Of a DNA stretch of 64,000 nt, positions 46,401 through 58,400 are shown piece by piece; the first letter of the stretch is position 1; every line of letters begins with the position of its first letter. The stretch comes from Oscarella lobularis (Eukaryota; Porifera; Homoscleromorpha; Homosclerophorida; Oscarellidae), in assembly GCF_947507565.1 (NCBI RefSeq), contig NC_089181.1:2241614-2305613 (forward strand). Direction: 5' to 3'. Under the pieces are notes generated by a model. It was not told the DNA's origin, searched no databases, and was given only the letters and a program-made list of their open reading frames with translations. Both the position numbers and the translations under genes were made by a program.

Positions 46401-49400
46401 GGGCCATGATGGTCAAACCCTTGGGGAGAGTTTCCAACTCCCTTCTATCCTAGCCAAGAGCTCATGCTCCTGCTACTGATAAGTATATGGAAACGCTGGG
46501 TATATATATAACAACCCTGCCTGGGTCACTTCGACTGCAGCTTTGCACACAAAAAAACACTCTTAATCGGCCGCAAATACGTTTCTGACAACAAAAACAA
46601 ATGAATTTTGTCGCAAATCAATCTAGAAACGCGAAAAAACGACAATAAAACGCGTGCCACGTACGCAAGGCACGCCCTGTCACGCTACATATGATGTCAG
46701 TGTATGATGTCAGTGTAAGTGCTAACGCATGACAAAATGCCTCATACGAGAGAGTAGAGGCGAAGAACCGGACGCGAAGTGCATTGTGAGTCTATTGTAA
46801 AGACATTTGATCGTTCTTTGGAGGCAAAAACCAAACGAATGCGTAGTAACGAGAATAAGCTTGGTCAGCACAATCTAGGTGATATATGCCGCCTCTATAA
46901 CGAGCATAGCGGAACGTGCGCTACACTTAGTGGAATGCTGGCGCGCCGGGCGCCGTTTCAGTCGTTTCTTACGAATTGGAGAAAAGGGGAACGACGGAAA
47001 ACGTGTGTTTTCAGTCGTTCCGTATAAATTTCTTGTAATTACACTGTAATTTATTACAAGAGAGTCCGTTGGCCAGTCTCTTGCAATTTCACTGTAATTT
47101 ATTACACAGGAGAGGAGTTGGCCAGTCTCTTGCAATTTATTGCAATTGATCACAAGAAAGAGCGGTTGGCCAGTGTCTTGCAATTTATTGCAATTTATTA
47201 CAAGAGAGATAGGTTGGCCAGTCTCTTACAATTTACCTGTGGCCACAGTGGATCACAGGTACACCTGTGGTCACAGAGATCTCTGTCGCCACAGTGATGT
47301 CTGGTACATCTGTCACGGACAAAACGCACTACGATAGAACGTACGTGTCTCTCATTCCAGCAACTTTCTTGTCGACCAAATCTAACGCTTGACGCAATTT
47401 TTCCAATTTTGCTTGAGATCGTTGCATGTTTCTAAAAAACAGCCTCTGTACGACGAGGCATCAGTCAAATTAACCGCGGAACAAACTTTTGTAAAGCCGC
47501 TTGTTCGGTTTCCAATGGCTCGATCTTTTCCAATACTTCCGAGTACCGAATATTGGCTTTGAGCCACACAGCGAGCGGCGCTGCAGCGGCGCTAGCACGC
47601 TTCGCAACCTGAAAAAGCGTTACCGTCAAAAAGCGCACGAAAATTAGCTAAAACTCCTCTCGCCTTTTCCTCAAACGATCTCTTGTTCTTCTCCAGCAAT
47701 TCTGAAACGCCCTGTCTCAATTCCGGCGTAACGTTTCGAACGTCAAAGTTGATTATCTCCTCCTTGACGCCCCGTTTCGCCAAAAAGCTACGCATAAAGA
47801 CTCGACAAAGCGGAGAAAAACACAAAGACCCGCACCTCTTCATGCTATTCCAAGACGTGTCGTAAATTCCCATGAGTCGAAGCACTCCTTCCAATATGTC
47901 GCGAATCACGTCCGGCGGCGCTCGCAACGATCGAATCTCCGATAGGGACTCCGACTTGATGTTGCCGACCGCCTGCTGAGCTTCTCTCACAGCCGGCTCG
48001 ATTTCAGAAAGTTCAATGTCAATCGCTTTCTTTCGCTGCTCCAGTTTTAGAGACTCCTCGGATAACTTCTGTTTGAGTACTTCCATTTCGCTTTTCTGCT
48101 CGCTCGCTTTCTACAACAATCAAAATAAAAGTTGGGAGTTTCGATCCCTCTGCGTTACCGCCATATTGATTGTGATCTCCTTCAAGGCAGCGTCCGCTTC
48201 GTTTTGCTTTTCGGCCAAAAGATGACTCTGCTCTGCCGCCTTGTGCTTCAAACTGTCCACGAGCTCCTTAGCTTCGTTAAGTTTCGCCACGCCAGCCTAC
48301 AAAAGAATCAACGTCGACCCAACTCACAACGAGAGTGACGTTAACTCGCCTGTAGATGGCTCTGCTTCTTTTGAACTCCGTGCCTCTTTCGGCTGTACAC
48401 GGCCTTGAACGTGTCCAAAAACGTCACGTATCGTCGCGGCGTCGCTCCGTTGCCGGCGTCGGCGCACGATTCGTGAATGGCGAGGAAATGTTTCGGCAAT
48501 CGTTTCATCTCTTTCTCGGACCAGTGAACGCCTTCGGCGCGCGTCTTCGCCGCCTGCTGAAGAGCGATGCTCGGCACGAGCAGCATGCTCTCGCGACTCC
48601 ACGACTCCATCGCTTGGAACGAGCAGCGCGTATAAAACGCCGGATTCGACTCGCAATTCTTGACGAAATCCGGCGACGACGAATCCATGACGACGACGAC
48701 GTGCAAGTTGGCTTGAACGCGTCGAGCGAAATAGGCGAAAAGGGAGCCGCGAAAGTTCTCCTGCGCCGCAGCGTCGCGAATCGTCGCAAGTAGCGGTTCC
48801 AATTCTTCGGGCGTGTAGAGGCCGGGCACTTCGCCGGCACTGAGGAGACTGTTAACCATTTCGAGAAAAGCGGGGTCGATGAATTGGTGATCTTCGAGAA
48901 GAAGCACGAGTTGATTACCGTCGATCCCAGTCGTTTGCACGACCTGAAGCACATCGGTATTGATTATATATATATCGAACTAAAACGCAGTATTGTCCTA
49001 CCGTTTTAAGATCATTTTTGAAGTGCTTGAGGCTGTAGCCGCGAGACAGCTTCGGCGTGTAGAGTTGGAGCTGGTGCATGTGACAGACGAGAGCGACGGC
49101 TGTACGCCGACCGACGCCGCTTCGGCCTGCGAGCAGGAGCGAACCGCCCGGCTTCGTGAGAACGCGATCGACGCGAGCCAAGTGATTGAGAACCTCTTTG
49201 AAGATGAGAATATTCAAAGCACTATTTTCACGAGCTAAAGAAGAGAAATATCTCAATGTCAATTTTTTCGTGAATTTCACTTTCTACCGTAGGACGTTAG
49301 AGCTTTTGCTGCGATTTCTTGAAAGTCGTCTGTAACTAGGCGACCCAATTGACGACCTGCTTTTCCAGCGCTTGATCCCGCTGCCGTCGTTCCCCACGTG

Positions 49401-52400
49401 ACGTAGTAGACGTCGTTCGTACTTATTCGACTTTGATCCATTGCCCAGTCGGAGAGAAGAGACGAGGCGAGTACGGCGTCGAATTTATCCACGTCGCGAC
49501 CGACGAGTCGATCGCGAAACAATCGACGCGCTTCGTACGCCCAGATTTCAAGCAGACGATCGGACTCAGACCCGGCGGACGCCGCCGCCGCCGCCTGATC
49601 GTAGCGAAGAAAGCCCAGCGTCCAATCGGTGAGATCGCGCGGAGTAAAGACGTAATGGGAATGATCGTCAATCGTGAATTTCGAACGAAGCTAAAACGGA
49701 GTTTCATCAAGTCAAAAACTCGCGACGACTTGTGATCGCACCTGTTCGTAGACGGAGACCATTGACAACGCGAGCGCGTGTACCTTCGCTGTGCTGCCCC
49801 ACACAGGGTGCGACAATAATGTTCGATGTAGAATGGGCTTTAGGTAGGCACCGTAGACGGCGTGGAGTTGATCGTGGTCAGGATATCTGAAGAAGAAAAA
49901 AAGTATTGCTACATTCAGTCGTTTTCTTCGTGTGCCCCCTTACCCTATGGAACATAGGCGAACGACCGAAGTGAATCTCGTTGTGAGTAAGTGACGTCCC
50001 ATCGTCGATCCCGGATTCATCGAGGCAACGATTTGAACGCCGTCGAGGCCTACGAATTCCAAGTTGGAATCGTAGAAGCCTTTGTACGTCAAGACCTATA
50101 GAAGACAAGTTGTCCTTAATGGTTTCCAGACAGATACAAAAAATTAAAATATTCACTGAACGCGGCATTCTATAGCTGATTTTTAGTAGTATGTATGGGT
50201 CGGCGATAGGCGAGTGAGGGTCGGGGGCGGCTCATGCCGATCCAATAGAACGAATGCACCGACCCCGCTGTCTACAAGAGTTTAGACCGATAAAAGTTCA
50301 AATAAACGAGCCACTTGTGACTGTGATCTTCTGTAAAGTCAGTACAAGGCAACCTTTGCACTGAGGCCCCCTTCCGCGCCTACGAGACCGTTAAACGTTC
50401 AAAAAACGCGCCTCTTTCACGTAGAATACTTTTAAAAAGTAGAAAAAAAACATTACGACACATGATACAAACCACACGGAAGACGGTGCTATGGAGGTTT
50501 ATCCCTATCAGAGGTGCCTCACAGGCGCAGCGGAGAGAGTGGGACTAGGAAGGCCGAAGCCCTTGTCAAGTTAGTATATTATCGGTAAACATAAATGAAG
50601 GGGTGGGTTAGACAGAACGGGTAAGGGCAGACTATTACGACCAACGAAAATGTAAAAGAGGGAAGGGGTATGTGTGAGACGAAGTTAGATGCAGTTAGTG
50701 AAGGTCACTGCCAAAGCACCGAATATCGGTGTTGGCGGGAAGTGACGAGGCGCGGGTCGCCGAGCATGGAAAGATGGCCTTGATTTTGTTGAGAATGATG
50801 GTAGCATTGCCACGCTGGAGACCCACCGATAGACGTTTGCGCCAGTAATTGACGAATGCGGCGCGATCGTTGACAAAGTCGATGGAAGGACGAACGGCGG
50901 CCTTGCGGAAGAAGTCCCGAGCAATGGGGCTCCAACGGCCGTACACCTCCATGACGAGAGGGTCAAAGAGGTAGCCGAGGGAACCAGCCACTGCCCGGTA
51001 CTTGTCGACCTTCTTTTGATCTTTTTGGGTCGCCGCAAAGCCGGAGACATTCGCCGCTTGAGATTGAACGTTCACCCCTAGGGGGTGCGTGATGCTGACG
51101 TCCAGAAGAATCTTTTTTCCTTGATCGAAGTTATAAACGCCAATGTCCGGTCTTTTCTTGTCGGAAAATTCGTTGGACTTCTCTAGCTCGCAGCGGAAGT
51201 TGACTGATCGCAGCATGCGGAACCAGATGTCTTGTACCATGTCATGACGACGAATCGCTCCGCCATCCTTAGGACATGTCATGACATGGTACCCTCTGGC
51301 ATCGCAGACGACTCCGCAGTTGCAAAGTTGGATTTGCCGAAGCATGGGGACATCTAACCAAAGTGAGGAAATTGACCAGCCACCGGGCATGATGGCAGGG
51401 TTCTGCCCACGTGAATCGGCATGGGTCGGCCCCGACCCTCACTCGCCTATCGCCGACCCATACACTACTAAAACGTTATGCCGTTTGCCTTCTCCCTATG
51501 CCTTTTGCCTTCTCCCCATGCCTTTTGCCTTCTCCTATTCCCTTTGCCTTCTCCTATGCCTTTTGCCTTCTCCCTATGCCTTTTGCCTTCTCCCTATGCC
51601 TTTTGCCTTCTCCTACAGTATGCCTTTTGCCTTCTCCCCATGCCTTTTGCCTTCTCCTATTCCCTTTGCCTTCTCCTATGCCTTTTGCCTTCTCCTTATG
51701 CCTTTTGCCTTCTCCTATTCCCTTTGCCTTCTCCCTATGCCTTTTGCCTTCTCCCTATGCCTTTTGCCTTCTCCCTATGCCTTTTGCCTTCTCCCTATGC
51801 CTTTTGCCTTTTCCCTATGCCTTTGCCTTCTCCCTATGCCTTTTGCCTTCTCCCTATGCCTTTTGCCTTTTCCCTATGCCTTTGCCTTCTCCCTATGCCT
51901 TTTGCCTTTTCCCTATGCCTTTGCCTTCTCCCTATGCCTTTTGCCTTCTCCCTATGCCTTTTGCCTTTTCCCTATGCCTTTGCCTTCTCCCTATGCCTTT
52001 TGCCTTCTCCCTATGCCTTTGCCTTCTCCCTATGCCTTTTGCCTTTTCCCTATGCCTTTGCCTTCTCCCTATGCCTTTTGCCTTTTCCCTATGCCTTTGC
52101 CTTTTCCCTATGCCTTTGCCTTCTCCCTATGCCTTTTGCCTTCTCCCTATGCCTTTTGCCTTTTCCCTATGCCTTTGCCTTCTCCCTATGCCTTTTGCCT
52201 TCTCCCTATGCCTTTGCCTTCTCCGTATGCCTTTGCCTTCTTCCCGTTCGAACGTTCAAGACAATTTTTAAAATGGTTTTAAATATGGTCCAAGACAGTT
52301 TTGAAAATGGTCCAAGACAATTTTGCCTTAGACGATTCATAAAAGTGTCTTGGACAGTTTTCCAGACCTTCTTCCCACACTGAAAAAATTCTCGGCAGAG

Positions 52401-55400
52401 CCCTGTGATGGTCACACCTTGGGGAGAGTTACATGTACCTGCTCCCTTCTATCCTAGCCACACAATCTCTTGCTCCTGCTACTGATAAGTACATGTAAAT
52501 GCTGGGTATTTATATAGGAACCCCCACAGGCTACCACGACTGCAGCTATTCATCACCAAAACGTGTGCTGTTTGAATCGAGAACTATGCCAATCGGCTGC
52601 AAATGCAATTTTGACCGTGATGCTGAACACGATTTTGTTCCAAATCAACTGAAAAACGCGAAAAGACGACGACTAACGCCTGCTACGTATGTAAGACACG
52701 CCCTGTCACGCTACATTGACGCAACCGTGACGCAGTACGCGCCATCGCTACGAAATGCTTTATACGCGAAGTAGAAGCGAAAAATTGGCTGCGAAGTACA
52801 TTGTGAGTCTATTCTAAAGACATTCGGCCGCTATTTGAACGCGAAAAGCGATCGGATACGCAGCGACGGCAATACGCTTGGTCAGCAAAAATCTTAAGTG
52901 TCATGTCGGCTCTATAAATGGCAACCAAACGTGCGCTACGCTAAGAAACAAACTGACGATGAGACAGACGCTCACAGCCAAATATTTGACTGCGTAGCGG
53001 TGAGCTGCAGGCCGGTTTTCGTCAAAATACCTAACCGGAGAGTGTACGTGAGCCGGGAGCGGGATTTCGGGGAGGGGCGCCCGAAACTTTTGAACGGTAC
53101 TGTAGGTAGACTAGGATTTAACAGGGGTGAGACTAATAAGACTGCGTGTGCCTACAAATTTCTTAGTGGAATCTAATGATAGTTCACTGTAGTGTTTCGC
53201 GTCAGTTTACAATTAAACGTAAAGGTACTTTGAGTAATGTCCGCACAAAATTTTCCGGACAAAAGGATATCTGTCCGGAATGGTTTCCGGACAGATACAA
53301 AAAATGAGAATATTCACTGGCCACTAACTACTCTAGCTCACCTGTTGAAGAAAGGCTATAAGTTGACTCGTTCCCCACTTGTCCGGTTTTGGCAGATTGA
53401 CGTCTTTCAGATACAGAATGAGGCGTTCGCAGTCTTTGGGCCGATAAACGCGTCCCGTGTTGCTGCTGATAACCATGCACGTTTGGCTGAGCTTTTGAAG
53501 CACGTGAACAGCAGTCGTCTGTGCCGTGCAATGAATGACAGCAACTTGGGTCGAGCGAAGCTTTTCAAAGCAGTGATGAAGCAGCAAACTAAAAGAAAGG
53601 GCACATATTCACACAATCAATAAATATTCAGATGAAGGTCTACCTCTTTCCGCAGCCTTCGGGACCGACTAAAACAAAAGGTTGCTTGTTGTCCGGCTGA
53701 AGCCAAGCCCAGAATAAATCCAAGCTTCGCTGAACGTCGACTGTCAAAATGACTGGAAGGGAGCCTGACGAAAAATCGTTGACTCTCAAATCGTCGGGAA
53801 TCTAGACAAATAGAGTCTTGGAAAAAAATTCGTTGCTTAGTTCAAAACAGCTCGTTACTTCCATCTGATACGTTCTGAGCCGGCCAGACTGCTCGTCATA
53901 GTACGTATCTTGTGGTCTCTTCTGATCAGGAGCCATTTCGTGAGTCAAATGAAAGATCTAAAGAACAGAAAGCCGCTATTGTTTAGAAAAACGACACAGT
54001 TCCTCTCAACTTCCTCTCACCTCTTTAGCCAAATTGGCAAAAGCACTCGGCTTCAAATTGCCGCCCAAGCCTCGAATCAGTGCACAGGCAAATTCTCCTT
54101 TCGTTCTAACTCCCCTCAGGTGCGAGAGCCCATTCAACGCCGTTCCAACGAGCGTTGTTTCTACGACAAAGTCGTTTTGTTTCAGCACCCATTCGAGTGC
54201 CTTGTCGAAGTAGTCCTCAAGCCAGCCTTCCAATCGTTTCCGATCTTCTTCGGGCTGATTTCGCAGCCACTGAGACACGACCGCCTTCACGTCCGTGTCC
54301 TCGTCGCTGAGAAAGATCATTCCCATGCGAGAAATAGTCGCCGGCGACGCGGAAGTGAGATCGTGAGTTTCGAAAATAAAATTCACGTTCGGACCGAACT
54401 GAATGCGTTCACCTGACGGCATGGTCAAGAGCCTAACCGCCGGAAAAAAAAAACACACGCGTTACAACGAGGCAAGAATGCTGTCGCTGAATGCGCACCT
54501 GTTGTCATCTAGAACCGAATTGAGGGACTCTATCCACTCTGGATCGATGTCGCCGTCGCATACGATCCACGAATGAACGTCGACCGGCTCTTTGACGACC
54601 TGACGAGCGCTGTACGTCAAGACGCCGTCTGACCATTCGCGAGTGTCCATGTCAATGTGTCCAAGCAACTGCGAGAGAACATTAGACAGAAGATAATTGC
54701 CAGATTTTATGCCGTACCTGAGTCCTTGGCATCGCTTTAGGATTCACCGTGTACTGCTTCAAACTTTGGCCTATCTTTTCGAGCGCCAAGTGCAAGATTC
54801 GCCAGAGCGTGCTCTTTCCAGATCCCGACGGACCGACGACGACGACGCCCATGCGTTGACGAAGTTGCTCGTACAACTCCAGCGCTTTGCACACCTAAAG
54901 AGTCGAAGGTGAGACGCGATGCTTTCTTTCTATTCTGATCGTTGCCCAAAACCTGTGATTTAATGATCGTCAGGTTTGATTCCTCGCACGCTGCCCGTAA
55001 GGCCGCCTCCAGCTTTTCGTACTCAATATCGCGAAAGGGAACGTCGGGAAAGACGTCGCGAACGAGCGAATCAAATCGTTTGGCGTCGGAAAAAGTCAAT
55101 TTGGACAACGTGTTGACTCGAAGAGCCTGAACAATGAGACGCGCCTCAACCTTGGCATCTAAAAGACAACATCGATCGAGGAAAACTATTTGCATAAAAT
55201 TAAGAACCTATGTCGGTGCCAGAATGGCGGCAATTCTGTAGTAAAGTGCCAGCACCCTTCAGAACCGTTTTCAAAGCCCGGAGACCCCAGTCGTAGTGTT
55301 GTTGCACCGAAAGCATTTCCCTACGTAGTATGAGTAGAAGAAGGCGTGCCGCAAGAAAAGAGAATTGGCAAACGCTTACTTCGAGATGTTAAATATTGCC

Positions 55401-58400
55401 ACGAGACGTCTGCCCAAAACTTTCGCTTCTTTGAAACCGTCCGAGAAAAGAATGACTTCGGCTATGAGTTCGTTGTCCGGACGCGACATGGCGACTGGAC
55501 GAAATAGTTGCTTGAGATTGTCGGGCAGCTTCTGCCGACCGCCGTATCCCTTTCCGGCCGGATTGAGCGTGATGAATATTCCCGAATTCGGATTGATGTC
55601 CACTTGCCGACCGAGTAGCTCCGTCTGTGCAGTTCTGCTTTTCAGCGCCGCCTGAATGGTTTGAATTTGCATAGAGACGGCCGATAAGACGGCCTCCTCG
55701 AGTCGATTGAACTCATCGAAGCAGCCCCAAGCGCCGCATTTCACGAGTCCAATGAATATCCGACCCATTGACTTTACGTCAATACCCTAGAGAGAGAGAA
55801 AAAAGAGAAAGGATCGTTACAAAAAGAGCCCTCTATCCTTCCTCCGTGCCAACCTCGTCGCAGTTGAAGACGAGCACTTGACGACCGAACAATCCTCCCA
55901 ACGCCTTCACCGACTCCGTCTTTCCCGTTCCGGCCGGACCGTAGGGATTTCCTCCCAAGCCCATGTGCATGCCCTGCGTCAGTGTCAAATAGCACTTATC
56001 CGTCAGAGGCGTGTGGACGAGCTTCGGCGCATTGCCCTGGTACTCGAACGTGTAGAAAAACTCGGCATCGCACATTCTCAATAAACAAGTTTCTGAAAAA
56101 CAGAAACGCCGGTAAGATAGGTGCCACGTGTGCTCAATGATAAAATTACCCTTGCTTTTGTCCGCGTAGAATCGCAACTGTTTCTGCCACGTCCACTCGT
56201 CCACCGACTTCGTTTCGCTGCTTATGAGCTTCTGAACGACGTCGATGTTATGAACGGTGTCAAGAATCAACGCCTTCAACTTCAACTCGAGCACGACTGT
56301 TGCAGCGTCTCGATCGCCCGAAGACGAACTGACGTCCGTCGTCGTGTAATTCTCCAACTGACCTTCCATTTCAATTTGAAATTCGGCGAGACTTCGTCCT
56401 CGAATAGCCGCTTCGCAACGTTCGGTAAACTGTATCCCTTCGGCTAAGCAGAGAATCTAAGAACACACAATAAAATATCTCATATGCGAGATCTCAATGT
56501 CTTATTTCTACCTGAGACGGAAAATCTGCCGGATTCACAGCGTTGCCTCGTTTTCCGGCTGATAAACACTCAAAAAGCATCTCCTTCAAAGTATCCTTCA
56601 TTTCGTCGGCCAACAGCTGCAGCCAGACTTCCACTTCGGTCGTTATGACGACTGGGCGCTTCAAAGGAACAACCTCGCCTTCCTGAATAATCATATTGGC
56701 TAAACCTAAACCTAAAATCTCCTAGTTTGTTTTCGTACGAGGCTCTTCATTGCGACAATGTGCGCGTGCTCTTGATCGAATTCGACGCTGTGAATGCCGG
56801 CAAACAGCTTCTTCAAGTGCGATTGTATGACAGCGGGATTTGTTGCTTGACCCAATATCTCGAGTAGATCGTCGTCACCAATAAAATAAAATCGAGGAAA
56901 CGCCGATCTTTTCTCCTAAATTCCAACGAAAAAATATTTGCCTGTATAAATGAACTCGGGGGGCCACTGACTTCAAGAAATTCGTTCAACGACTTTTGAC
57001 ATCGTTGCAATTGATCGAGCAACTGAATCAGCACGTTTCTCAGCCCGGGTCGAGCGACGAGCGACAGAACGCGATTGTCCTTGGCGATGTCGATCATTAT
57101 CAAACGAAAGTCGTCGTCGACGCGACGAAAGCGACCCTGTTCCCGAGGCAGGGCCCCTCGGCCGAAAATCGGCTCCAAGTAGACCCACTTTCGCTGAATT
57201 TGATTCAGATTGTGCAGGTACTCGTCCAAATCGGCGAGCTTCGATTCCCAAAGCGACGCTTTGTCAGCGAAGCCTTTGTAGTAGGGCGAGTCTTTGAGCG
57301 TTTGCAAAAGACACTGATTGTCTCCCACCTAAGAAAGAATTTATAACGACCATTTCATTTATTTATAATCCCTTTAAAAATTAATTTGATTACTGTACCT
57401 GGTTAACGAGATCGCGCCAGTCCTTTATCAGTTTCAAAGTTTTCGCGTTTGTATCCGAATAGTCTGTAAGCGTGAAGACGGTGCCGGCTCCCCACATGTC
57501 CAGCTCGCGGAGTGCATCTCGGATGGATACCTCTCCCTGCGCTCTACTATTCAATTCCTAGAAGCGGCGATAGATTTTTTGATATTCGTATAGACGGCGT
57601 TAAATGATACTTTAATTTCGCTGCTCTTCGCCACGATTACGTCGGAGACGGAAAGAATGTCGGAAAAGGCTAACTTGTCAAGAGATGTGCCCCTGGGCAG
57701 GCCAACCAGGTGAAATAACTCCATCCAATGCTCGGGAGAGAGTACGTCGCCTCGGACGTACTTGAGAAGAGGTGCGAGCTCCTGCAAAGCAAGAATCATA
57801 GAATCAAAAATGAAAACATAGGTGAACTCACTTGAAATTTTTCGACGTCTCTCGTCAGTCTCACTGTCATAGTCGTCGGTTCTTTGGCTCTCATCTTTTC
57901 AAACCAGGACGCGAGAAATTCGTCAAATAGATAGGACTTCGTTCTAAAACAAGAAAAAATAGACGCGCTTTTTTCGTTTGCTAATGAACTCGATTCCGTT
58001 TACCTAAACGATATCCAATCCTCTTTGGTCATCTCTTCGAGACCCGAGTGGAAATCTTCGAACATCTTCCACATCTCTTCGTGCTGCTCCAAGTCGCTGC
58101 GAATCTCTTCGGCCAACGAAAAGTCCGGCTTTGTCATGCCGAAATGCATACACTCGGCTCTAAAGAAAACGCTTCCACGCGGGGAAACAGCAGAACGCGG
58201 TTCCCCTCCTTACTCGATGCTCTTCATCGTCTCCTGAAGTTCGTCGAATTCAGCGCGTCTCTCTTTGAGCGAAACGACCGAGTCCTGCAGTGCCTTGTCA
58301 TCTCGATCCAAATCGACGTCTTTCGGCTTGAGCTGATGCCATCTAGCCGAAAACTTCTCCATGTTCTGATGAAAAGCGTTTACTTTAGACTCCACTCCAG

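Larger units (their letters stand above)
50168..53330. mobile_element. Interspersed repeat family, copy C (longest, with coding module)
   Basis: The 3.2-kb DYNC2H1 intron holds the fullest copy. It has the shared 5' part (TCAAAAAACGCGCCTCTTTC near 50400, ACGGAAGACGGTGCTATGG near 50480), the block from CTTGTCAAGTTAG to GAGCATGGAA (50574-50770) also present in copy A, a minus-strand coding module, a pyrimidine-rich array, and then the shared 3' part (CTTGGGGAGAG near 52415, CTACTGATAAGTACATG near 52477, CGCTTGGTCAGCAAAA near 52876). It is composite, perhaps one element nested in another. The left and right edges are approximate. Confidence 0.75.

Noticed and set aside
49098-49140. Degenerate AAA4 P-loop of DYNC2H1 (GRSGVGRRT, Lys to Arg) as a damaging change
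   Set aside because: As I recall, the human DYNC2H1 sequence has the same GRSGVGRRT, so it is a family feature and not damage.
51281-52383. Three overlapping plus-strand frames of about 290-330 codons rich in PYAFCLLP
   Set aside because: They are translations of a 19/20-bp tandem array in three registers. No start context, no homology, and the same peptide appears in each frame.
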